In this document: positions 31,501-34,224 of the stretch, in pieces
How the letters are laid out: each line of letters begins with the position of its first letter
Position numbering within the stretch: the first letter of the stretch is position 1
Origin: Strigamia acuminata
Lineage: Eukaryota; Arthropoda; Chilopoda; Geophilomorpha; Linotaeniidae
NCBI GenBank assembly: GCA_949358305.1
Contig: OX442324.1
Coordinates: forward strand, 2,283,501-2,347,500
Direction: 5' to 3'
Length of the DNA: 64,000 nucleotides
The notes under the pieces: generated by a model
Seen by the model: only the letters and a program-made list of their open reading frames with translations
Databases searched by the model: none
Told to the model about the DNA's origin: nothing
Program-made: the position numbers and the translations under genes

Positions 31501-32522
31501 CAAAAAGTCGTGTTACAAGTGTGTTTTTGGTGTTTGTGTTCTTGTTTTGTTAAAAAATAGAAAAACAAAAAAGCGTGAGTGCTTAATTTTGCGGCTTAAT
31601 CATGGCCGCCTTTAAGATGGAAAAACAAAGGATAGGGTAAAATTTAAAGCTTGCTTTTACTTGAAAAACCATAACCACAGTGACCAACAAAATCAAGAAT
31701 AGCAAATAACAGATAGAAAACATGATATTAACTTCATCAATTGTCCTGTATTATTCTTTTCCCCTCTTCTCACTTTTGTGTGTTTGTATTGTCTCTCACT
31801 GTCGCATCGCTTCTGTCATTCATTGTCAATTTCGATTTGAAAAAGCTACTGCGCCAAAAGAAGCTTTACTTCAAAAATACAATTGTCGAAAACACTTAAA
31901 ACACGACTTTTTGAATGCAGCAGCGGCGATCGGTAATGGGTGGATGGTCGGTAGTGTTGCTGTAGAAAAAAATAAATGGAACCAGGGCAGACTACGACAC
32001 GTAATAAGTGTATATTTTAGCAATACATCAGGGGTGATATTCAATTGTTTTCCATGTAGGGGAAATGGTACGCTGATGAGGTTTCATCTCTTTACTCGCC
32101 TTCTTGCATGAGCAAAGTATTTAGTTGCTAATGTGTGTTTGACTTAAAAAAAATCACTGCTGAGGTGTACATTTTACAGAAGCGGAAGACTGAAGAAACG
32201 GCGGTCCAACTCCACCTCCTCCAACAATCTCGAAGACATGGACGGATGCACATCACTTGTCACATGTAAACCAGAATCCAGATTGACCACACCCTACGTA
32301 TCCACTTTAGACATAACTCTGTCATTTGTTAACAATGACATGAGGACAAATGTGACTGAAGAGTTCCATACACCTCCCAACACCCCCCCTCTTAGTAGTA
32401 AGAGGTTGTTGGAAGAACCTTTAGTGGCCCTTACAAATCCAACCGGTGATAGCAATAAATTACTTAATGACTTCCACATTGTTGACAGTGGAGTCAAAGA
32501 CAACAATGATGCAACAGTGTAG
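1472..32522 (+). CDS. Slob: Slowpoke-binding protein (Slob/PXK-like pseudokinase), 5'-incomplete
   Basis: Eight exons join in continuous phase: 1472-1549, 10504-10772, 25125-25220, 25298-25383, 26570-26676, 26740-27040, 28872-29108 and 32180-32522, giving about 505 residues with the start before the window. The protein has the layout of Slob/PXK kinase-like proteins, which in flies bind and modulate the Slowpoke BK channel in neurons. The catalytic loop reads HLHCGN in place of HRD, so it is likely a pseudokinase (inference). Later motifs are DVICFGHVLFEM and FFRNMDLREMR, the latter typical of Slob as I remember the family. The C-terminal exon has an RRSNSTS stretch that fits a 14-3-3-type phosphosite. 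A polyadenylation signal AATAAA lies at 32741. Introns of 9 and 14 kb are filled with mobile elements. Confidence 0.85.
1550..1955. other. Non-coding, Slob intron
   Basis: Intron sequence after the donor at 1550. I see no gene and no clear element up to the inverted-repeat element at 1956. Confidence 0.6.
2085..2224. repeat. 20-bp tandem repeat, about seven copies
   Basis: Unit TTTTCATTGAAATTTCAATA, nearly perfect, inside the 1956-3040 element. Two more decayed units follow at 2788-2870, after the nested insertion, so the array predates that insertion. Confidence 0.9.
2239..2379. mobile_element. Long hairpin (fold-back) insert
   Basis: A near-perfect palindrome: roughly 60-bp arms meet at GCCCGTCAGGGC near 2310. 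Outer ends carry GCGCG on both sides. There is no coding potential. It is probably a miniature fold-back element sitting inside the larger element. Confidence 0.7.
2396..2790. mobile_element. Nested inverted-repeat element
   Basis: Ends are GAGAATTTACC and GGTAAATTCTC. An inner pair of arms of about 70 bp (2480-2553 and 2690-2764) includes GATTAGGCCTAACAAAACAA and its complement. It lies within the 20-bp array of the host element, which resumes after it. There is no transposase, so it is non-autonomous. Confidence 0.75.
3041..4873. other. Non-coding, Slob intron
   Basis: No gene seen. A short TTAGG tract lies at about 3146-3162, a (GGGAT)n pentamer run at 3829-3855, and at 4705-4745 a relic of the TACCGTATTTT family (ATTAAGAGCCGCGGCTCTTA). 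Small open frames at 4000-4690 have no protein character. Confidence 0.6.
4874..5274. mobile_element. TATACTC fold-back MITE, copy C
   Basis: Arms of about 45 bp are perfect complements of each other, from TATACTCTTGTCAACTCC through to CTCCCATTGGCC. The interior matches copies A, B and D (TCACTNGTGTAGTG, AAAAAGTAG, ACCANAATTG blocks). The outer arm tip is unlike that of copies A/B or D, which is the unusual feature of this family. Confidence 0.88.
5275..7307. other. Non-coding, Slob intron
   Basis: AT-rich sequence with no supported gene. Short coding-like stretches near 6120-6200 are too small and interrupted to call; they may be old transposon debris. Confidence 0.55.
7308..7734. mobile_element. 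Fold-back element built from mariner-like transposase sequence
   Basis: Two 167-bp arms (7308-7474 and 7568-7734) are near-perfect inverted copies around a 93-bp spacer. The outer end reads AGGGTGTCCCAAAAATAACG, like mariner-type termini. Across the inner end of the left arm, 7456-7491 translates to WFQQDGATCHIA, the motif around the second catalytic Asp of mariner/IS630 transposases. The element is therefore a palindromic rearrangement of a mariner-like copy, unable to encode a transposase. Confidence 0.85.
7810..8430. repeat. Cluster of ATTCGCCATTGGAAA repeats in both orientations
   Basis: About a dozen copies of a 15-bp core occur, some as direct repeats of about 29 bp (near 7890-7990), others inverted to form small hairpins (7840-7880, 7975-8012, 8240-8340). 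The open frames across it exist only because the unit lacks stops. A separate hairpin element (8025-8211) is inserted within it. Confidence 0.8.
8025..8211. mobile_element. Small inverted-repeat element nested in repeat cluster
   Basis: Ends CATCTAGCGCGAC and GTCGCGCTAGATG are perfect 13-bp inverted repeats, with further CTACCGCGAC / GTCGCGGTA pairs inside. There is no open frame. It is likely a miniature DNA transposon. Confidence 0.7.
8431..10503. other. Non-coding, Slob intron
   Basis: No gene recognised. An interstitial telomere-type tract (CCTAA)n lies at 9622-9645. Sequence from 9600 to 10500 is plain AT-rich intron leading to the acceptor at 10503. Confidence 0.55.
10504..10772 (+). 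CDS. Slob: Slob exon, N-lobe of kinase-like domain
   Basis: Acceptor CAG at 10501-10503 and donor GTAAGT at 10773. It encodes 89 whole codons beginning SRQNKFWFLVRDTN and ending GSLKDIIHK. The HPYIYPV and YNTKGSLKDII segments correspond to the N-lobe and hinge of PXK/Slob kinase-like domains. Confidence 0.85.
10961..11410. mobile_element. Large palindromic element in Slob intron
   Basis: Arms of roughly 190-200 bp run from GAGTGTGTAATCCA at 10961 to its complement ending at 11410. Shared arm blocks include TTGTTATTATCTAAACAG and GGCCAATTTTATCATTACAC with their complements. The centre near 11130-11175 is AT-rich. It starts only 190 bp after a Slob donor site. There is no coding capacity. Confidence 0.8.
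11411..13044. other. Non-coding, Slob intron, transposon debris
   Basis: No gene seen. Between about 12220 and 12740 there are several TTCCGTGCACGGAA-type palindromes near GTGTACCA-like sequence at both sides, which suggests a degraded DNA transposon. GGCCCAGGAGGGCC-like palindromes recur at 12960-13050. Confidence 0.5.
13045..13131. repeat. Left arm of an inverted repeat that brackets the Ty3 element
   Basis: This 87-bp segment is the near-complement of 24688-24777, including the CCAGATGGGGGATGGGAGTG block. The two arms are about 11.6 kb apart with the Ty3 element between them. They look like the ends of an older inverted-repeat element that the retrotransposon entered. Confidence 0.65.
13457..14079 (-). 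repeat. 3' LTR of the Ty3 element
   Basis: 623 bp, GC-rich against an AT-rich surround. I find no difference by eye from the copy at 23627-24249. On the minus strand a tract of eight G flanked by purines lies directly upstream of it, as expected for the plus-strand primer. The open frames in it (for example 13665-14150) occur in both LTRs and are not genes. Confidence 0.95.
14080..14093 (-). promoter_or_regulatory. Polypurine tract of the Ty3 element
   Basis: On the minus strand the bases next to the 3' LTR read CCAGGGGGGGGAAA, a purine run in the expected position for priming plus-strand DNA synthesis. A near-identical tract occurs at 21528-21542, upstream of gag. Confidence 0.7.
14570..15844 (-). 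CDS. Third ORF of Ty3 element: basic zinc-ribbon-like protein, not env
   Basis: 424 residues starting MENHRNNEW, downstream of pol on the same strand. The N-terminus has two Cys pairs, CPVC at 12-15 and CMNC at 31-34 followed by GG, in a pattern like DnaJ-type or zinc-ribbon knuckles. The rest is low-complexity, rich in Pro, Ala, Thr, Lys and Gln, with basic clusters (KKRQK near 100, KKKSNKKSRKK near the C-terminus) that could act as nuclear signals or bind nucleic acid. There is no signal peptide, no membrane segment and no furin-like site, so it does not resemble a retroviral envelope. I do not recognise the family. A sub-genomic or spliced mRNA would be needed to express it. Confidence 0.8.
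   Translation of the reverse strand: MENHRNNEWVQCPVCNGFGYITLWNLSRIPCMNCGGDEIVLTDQPLEEWFVMFMTLPGQPIPLHHRHINWMRVRSRAEREKEIADREQARVANAAPTEPPKKRQKTATKSVRSQPPPTASTNISTKKTAATTSQQVLRPPHKPFVLKKKAAEETKATVQSIVAPTPHQPPTARPNISEKLLEMRRLVAIENPTLSERSVNTEAKIRYRAKKHADHKDRMAKRDAEKAAHQQLTAPSATITSNAPRALVKKIPAQTEKTPDELRTAWAGQYGPQPIQGIVNLIPTKATAAAIAFPAACQLPQTAQTMFGANTAATPAVIMPPMVGERPTNVVFQGFADPPPVCDNNVVATEATIETAMQIDGAPNEESHTPPPPPPVVPEPKATAVKKKSNKKSRKKLAEEFVDDKTEEEPKTDDTPPTPGKSLQ
16066..19776 (-). CDS. pol: Ty3/gypsy pol polyprotein: protease, RT, RNase H, integrase
   Basis: About 1236 residues. In order: aspartic protease motif ALMDSGATH (near 65), reverse transcriptase with LCIDFRWLN, LDLTKGYYQ and YLDDIIIFSD (near 310-410), RNase H start TDASGGGLG (near 550), integrase zinc finger with HPMAGH and CNRC (near 790-825), integrase catalytic DLIGPLP, LSDNGPQF and the Glu of TERVNRN, then a GPY-type motif RFEGPYVI. 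No chromodomain is visible. The pol frame is open upstream of residue 1 across the gag stop, in the -1 frame relative to gag, so expression by -1 frameshifting at the ACCCCCG stretch just before the gag stop is likely. It looks intact. Confidence 0.95.
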   Translation of the reverse strand: MLIPMEEDMEDALFDDISSTEPDPRVVFSTEPEIDHVNVALKTGKSITPLPYFKATLNGLKVTALMDSGATHRYISGGMLKKLNLLHFMTPFLENRVVYTGDRPTRPIGTITLSLKWRGGEIPVTFTVLPSASKFILLGCSWIIENRIVLNLTDREYFFLDFPHDTFPFDDPPSPEELGNAIMDRWDALVAESKSPSVSTADLSQRLLAKSNLSPRQRSQILTLVEKYRHVFSDKAGCHPTLEHPIPTGDAPSFRCKDRPMNPKKAEIYRELVAELLRDGWAEPCEGSYKNPPVIVAKKDGGYRLCIDFRWLNKITIKDVYQMPSISMILACLGGKKFFSTLDLTKGYYQIKLKSSDKKKTAFSTSDGTYQFTRMPFGLCNAPSAFQRMMDQVLGTAQHKWALAYLDDIIIFSDSFEEHLQHLDDILSKLDKNKLTASPSKSFICPEELNFLGFTMSNGGYSPNNDKVEAILNYPTPSSIKQLQRFIGMVGFYAALIPKLSITQKPFFALLKKDTKWEWSEECNVAFEYLKNQLAKGIMLPLPDFARNFTIHTDASGGGLGAVLMQIDDHGALRPVAYASRTLQGAENNYSTTDLECLAVVWAVDKFKPYIEYSEYQVETDHHALRFLMTMENPAGRLARWAMKLQNENFTIKYRKGTDNQVADALSRVSLDNGNPLEGKATLTEIIEPVALAYLTNETDYPMSFENIILQQRADKHLSKLIEWLELDDGQPRPELPKFLEERQYDCTLTRKGMLIIYAPFKTDFFVEEEDLGIGFKIFIPPSLQLAALQLIHDHPMAGHGGVEVTLERLKRVYFWPGMQKEVKLHVASCNRCQRCKPIQRKPKGLMVPTSPKIGRFEKIGIDLIGPLPRTSNRNRFILVVVDYATGWMEATPLRSAKMTAIAPILKRFFSCHGCPRFMLSDNGPQFISDVFQTLCDDAGVVPIKATPYHPQTNLTERVNRNIKIMLRIFTFEHDHWDRCIDQINFALHSAPNVSTGFTPAMLTYGRELRPFWDNRDVSYDTPFDPNRPYDAVRMLVARHRTLIAAALKNKSLAQAKQKTYYDQHRSDDKFEIGDLVLLKTHPLSNAANRYAASLEDRFEGPYVITKVFNNNAYALAKPITLQARGTHNIVKLRRFIPSEEKAEWPILDKEDEEVLENQPVDTGTATILPTPVRPTESGIATKLPTPVKPFGKPKRIKPLLLPQVDSQKPTTARPKPNSDSNRPSRNHVLPIRYRD
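19800..21494 (-). CDS. gag: Ty3/gypsy gag
   Basis: 564 residues from the first Met; the likelier start is the MPATRTGKTTW Met about 30 residues in. It has an N-terminal Ser/Asp-rich region, a coiled-coil-like stretch, a capsid-like helical core (near 230-400, with the WFSSHAKTNWEEFEHEFITH region typical of retrotransposon gag) and one zinc knuckle CWGCGGAHFERDC near 520. Its CX2CX3HX4C spacing is a variant seen in invertebrate Ty3 elements. It ends STETPE-stop and overlaps the open pol frame. Confidence 0.93.
   Translation of the reverse strand: MSLISCLLIGRDLIPLVHLASCGPAFGHIVSMPATRTGKTTWDSPAPNSFTPATDSDLNDSDNNSIASSNDDMSSPKVKLLDQAMLETTCNVFNLVIDDMTTYEVWEDTLLKVADHLVELQDKSDSTMRQLTQTRTEFGDISDRLTHALQELDSTKLSNESLLKMIASQKAIVDSVVAAGQSNLRAQSAISNTISPTVTTPNSGSSTGSTPTTGNPLFLAWGEKFLHKTDQAMPAPRPMDEVELSKRVKSIGIEAFAGDKTKAKSFLIDLKRSLRFALPYLNQVLAEHLFKFFRGDAATWFSSHAKTNWEEFEHEFITHFRPSDALLLAEIAKTQQLSHESATQVVIRLEKLYAQLTIPVHESQQIQKVLAILRPAAKNMVANAINLENTWASLRRACIATEAAIINQETVTNAAIIEAAKTETVTPIQKSNQQMVTIPNAAGGDKPKFVPFGLRNPNNRTLFPAPKNAAIAATKAAEGNEKALVPSNRLKDYATKPRVGGCWGCGGAHFERDCPLKVEAAKAAMETIAAAQHSMMQAMLAANEFGGWPEMSGNEESQSTETPE
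21495..23626 (-). other. Long leader of the Ty3 element
   Basis: About 2.1 kb between gag and the 5' LTR, much longer than the usual few hundred bases. It contains no long frame on the element's strand. The 22100-23330 part is GC-richer, with several coding-like but unlinked short frames on the plus strand; phases across the apparent splice sites do not agree, so I make no gene call. A possible primer-binding site starting TGGGCCCG lies four bases inside the 5' LTR (minus strand from 23622); I cannot name the matching tRNA. Confidence 0.6.
21528..21542 (-). promoter_or_regulatory. Second polypurine tract upstream of gag
   Basis: On the minus strand this reads CCAGGGGGGGGAA followed by GTGAC, nearly the same as the PPT plus start of the 3' LTR at 14074-14093. 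It could serve as an extra plus-strand primer or be the scar of an older LTR junction. Confidence 0.45.
23627..24249 (-). repeat. 5' LTR of the Ty3 element
   Basis: Same 623-bp sequence as the 3' LTR at a constant offset of 10170 bases, with no indel. TGTGA/TCACA ends. Flanked outside by ACTA, the right half of the target duplication. Confidence 0.95.
24250..25124. other. Non-coding, Slob intron
   Basis: No gene. It includes a (GA)n run near 24308-24325 and repeated CGAATC/GATTCG blocks at 24350-24560. 24688-24777 is the right partner of the inverted arm at 13045-13131. Confidence 0.6.
24688..24777. repeat. Right arm of the inverted repeat bracketing the Ty3 element
   Basis: Near-complement of 13045-13131, including CACTCCCATCCCCCATCTGG. 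See the left arm. Confidence 0.65.
25125..25220 (+). CDS. Slob: Slob exon, kinase-like C-lobe start
   Basis: Exactly 32 codons, phase 0 on both sides, acceptor TTTTCAG and donor GTTTAA (non-consensus beyond GT). It encodes a segment ending VQRLGRQILE, the helix before the catalytic loop in PXK/Slob proteins. Confidence 0.85.
25298..25383 (+). CDS. Slob: Slob exon, degenerate catalytic loop
   Basis: Separated from the previous exon by a 77-base intron. It encodes ALLFLQDRGFYPFGHLHCGN and ten more residues. HLHCGN occupies the HRDxxxxN position of active kinases, with Asp replaced. It ends two bases into an Arg codon completed at 26570. Confidence 0.88.
25548..25914 (+). mobile_element. Miniature element carrying promoter-like sequence, a first exon and a splice donor
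   Basis: Perfect or near-perfect 25-bp inverted ends (GAGAGTTTGCGGGATGCATT and complement) flanked by TA. Inside, CCAAT (near 25662) and CCGCCC (near 25696) boxes precede an ATG at 25710 that opens 51 codons (MAIILYHDGLCTLTIEETF and on) and then a consensus donor, AG|GTAAGT, at 25864/25865. No acceptor or further exon lies within the element. I read it as a deletion derivative that kept the promoter and first exon of a transposon gene. It lies in a Slob intron on the sense strand. Confidence 0.65.
25915..26569. other. Non-coding, Slob intron
   Basis: Plain AT-rich intron sequence up to the acceptor at 26569; nothing further recognised. Confidence 0.65.
26570..26676 (+). CDS. Slob: Slob exon, activation-segment region
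   Basis: Encodes LTGFEDTLLGYTS and then a basic stretch ending EAIDVICF, with the last Gly codon split to the next exon. The DFG position of active kinases reads LTGFED here, consistent with a pseudokinase. Phase 1 at both ends. Confidence 0.85.
26740..27040 (+). CDS. Slob: Slob exon, C-lobe end
   Basis: About 100 codons from GHVLFEMCAGYEL through YPSVEDISLLDFFRNMDL to LRHLSQYK-like end; this is the segment most typical of Slob as I recall the family. Donor GTAAGA at 27041. Confidence 0.9.
27041..27245. other. Slob intron start
   Basis: Short non-coding stretch between the donor and the first mobile element of this intron. Confidence 0.6.
27246..27512. mobile_element. TACCGTATTTTGCAGATC-ended miniature element
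   Basis: Left end TACCGTATTTTGCAGATCAT with an AAGACGCA block; right end TGCGTCTTTTCGTCC to ATATGGTA, an imperfect inverted match. AT-rich interior with no coding frame. It shares the first ten bases with the 1956-3040 family but the next bases differ. Confidence 0.55.
27543..27672. mobile_element. Possible hAT-type miniature element
   Basis: AGTGGCAGACTGGGT at the left and ACAGTCCGCCACTG at the right are inverted, imperfectly. CAGTGGCGGACTGG-type ends are known from hAT miniature elements; another such end (CAGTGGCGGACTCAGG) lies at 37410. Confidence 0.45.
27729..28160. mobile_element. Miniature element with AAGCTAGGTTCACACTT ends
   Basis: Left AAGCTAGGTTCACACTTATG and right CACAAGTGTGACCCTAGCTT are inverted with few mismatches. 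Internal GCAACGCAA/TTGCGTTGC blocks also pair. The open frame at 27889-28314 spans the element border and is not a gene. Confidence 0.7.
28279..28448. mobile_element. hAT-type MITE with 8-bp target duplication
   Basis: Ends CAGGGGCGGATCTA and TAGATCCGCCCCTG, flanked by GACTGAGC (28271-28278) and GACGGAGC (28449-28456), an 8-bp duplication with one mismatch. Both features fit the hAT superfamily. 170 bp, non-coding. Confidence 0.85.
28872..29108 (+). CDS. Slob: Slob exon, C-terminal acidic/Ser-rich region
   Basis: Joins in phase with 27040 (split Lys codon) and with 32180 (split Lys codon). It encodes WSTPEKTPDPSFSSFYDND followed by an acidic stretch and a Ser-rich segment. Low-complexity tail outside the kinase-like fold. 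Confidence 0.75.
29180..29392. mobile_element. TATACTC fold-back MITE, copy E
   Basis: 41-bp arms are complements of each other, from TATACTCTGGCCATGTGTAA to AATCCGAGCCT. It shares only the TATACTC terminus with copies A-D; I do not see their ATTGG interior block, so it may be a relative. Confidence 0.75.
29393..30675. other. Non-coding, Slob intron
   Basis: AT-rich, no gene or clear repeat seen. The open frame at 30173-30373 has no protein character. Confidence 0.6.
30676..31069. mobile_element. TATACTC fold-back MITE, copy B
   Basis: Closest relative of copy A in both tip (AAACCGATACAAC) and interior. Ends TATACTC and GAGTATA. Arms include CTCCAATTGGTT and its complement. Non-coding. Confidence 0.85.
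31070..32179. other. Non-coding, last Slob intron
   Basis: AT-rich. At 31918-31978 lies a single GCAGCAGCGGCGATCGGTA to GTAGAAAAAAATA end, similar to the right end of the element at 45809-46101, so a decayed relative. The 129-codon frame at 31722 runs through this debris and is not called. Confidence 0.6.
32180..32522 (+). CDS. Slob: Slob terminal exon with 14-3-3-type motif
   Basis: Opens SGRLKKRRSNSTSSNN and ends at TAG 32520-32522, 113 codons. RRSNSTS fits a basophilic kinase site of the RSxS type that 14-3-3 proteins read; fly Slob is known to bind 14-3-3, but this exact site is inference. Followed by TPPNTPPL, a proline-directed cluster. Confidence 0.75.
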
Positions 32523-32740
32523 TTTTTTGAACAATTCTATTATCCATTTCCAATGAAGAATTGAAATTACAATTCAAAGGCAAATTTACCACTTGAGCTA
32601 TACAGTTTTTAAGTAGTTGCAGTCAATTTTAACGAGGACAGGAATTTGCATAAACATTTAATGTGAGAAATATTTTCTAAGACTTTTTTCTTAGTTTGAG
32701 TGGCACAACATTGTAGGCTATATTAGTGACGAATTGTAAT

Positions 32741-32746
32741 AATAAA
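32741..32746 (+). promoter_or_regulatory. Polyadenylation signal of Slob
   Basis: AATAAA 219 bases after the Slob stop, the first canonical signal on the strand. Confidence 0.6.
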
Positions 32747-34224
32747 ATCAGGAAATATTATATAGTTTTTAACAGAATTAAAGTATTTATTTAACTCTCT
32801 CAATACTTTCTGTCATGTGCAATAGACATGGCTTGGGTCTTTGGGTGCTTGCATCATCCGCCATGCCATGGTGATGAATGCTTTTTTCATTTCAATGTTA
32901 TTAACCCCAGTGTTCAATTTACTCGCTTTTTTCCCTACATGAAATAATCCATTTAATCTAGCAAAGAATCCCACCCAAAGGAAAACCTTTCATCTCATCT
33001 CTAAGCAACAGCACATAAGCTTACACCATAACAGGTACATTTAATCTCTTCTCTTTAATAATCATCATATTTGACTGCTTTTTGAGAATAATGCTGGGAT
33101 CAAGACATACCAGATTTATCATAACTTCATTCTGTCCCTCCCAATTTCCAATTTGATGATAATCTACATCCAAGGGTGAGGCGGCGAGGCGGTCGGTTCA
33201 GGCGCCATATTTCTAGGGACGGCATCTGTGGGCGCACAAACGATTTTTTCAACAACAAAATCTTTTTCTGTTCAAAAGGGCGGCATATGTCTTGCTTGTC
33301 TCAGGTGGAAATATGTGTCGCACCGGCCCTGTCTACATCAGTGCTTTTCAAACTGCGGTCTGCCACTCTACCGTTAAAACGCAAAGATTAAGTGTACTCT
33401 GTGTAGCCTGGACATAGGACGGGTCCCAGAAAGTTGTCCGGGTGTAGGTTCGGTCCAGCAATGTTAGGCTATCGGTCCGTAACACATTTGGACAAAAAAT
33501 ACCGGTCCGCTACATTACATAGTTTGAGAATTTTGCTGTATTTAATCGTTTTGAGGTGGTCAGATGAAGGACATTGAAGGTCAAATTTGCCCCACCCTAA
33601 TTTGTAATTGGAATTTTTCACCCATCTGTAGCTATTTCTTTGGTTTGATGTTTCAATAGGTCGTTTGATTTAACTTACATGATTGAATTACTCTCAATGT
33701 CTTATAGAAATTATGATCGAATGCGAATGCAAAAGGTGAGTAGATTCAAGGAAATTGATCTGATTTTTTTTTTTTTACAATTGAATTAATTAAGATTGAA
33801 AAACAATACAAATATTATTCCAAGTATTTTACTAAATGTGGATTCCAATTAGTATCATTTTACTTGACCTAATAATAGTTTTCATTACTGCACATTAAAA
33901 ACTGAACATGACCCATTGAAAACTGTTAATTCCATTTCGAAGCTATGAATTTTTATTTCTGATATACAAAATGCATGTTTATGCTTTGAAATTATATTTT
34001 CAATTAATTAATTTCCATCTTATCAGTAAGTATGTCAATTAGTTCATGTAGTTCATGTATTTCATTATTTTTTACACGTATTGAAGGTTTTTTTGTGTTA
34101 ACTGAGCCACAACTCTATTTGGATGTACAAAACCGCATAGCGCAAAGTAGTTTTATCCTTTGTAACGTGTTGTAATTATAATTTTTATATTATTTTGTGT
34201 TATTTTATAATTTACTTTTTGAAG
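32747..34224. other. Intergenic between Slob and neuroglian-like exons
   Basis: No supported gene. An apparent 28-base exon at 33709-33736 with good splice sites does not join the next exon in frame. No Ig or FN3 domain coding is seen here. Confidence 0.6.

Noticed and set aside
31722-32111. 129-codon plus-strand frame
   Set aside because: It crosses a decayed transposon end and intron sequence; no recognisable domain.
33709-33736. 28-base mini-exon with AG and GTGAGT borders
   Set aside because: In the phase needed to join the FN3 exon at 34225 it contains a stop; no other partner exon found.
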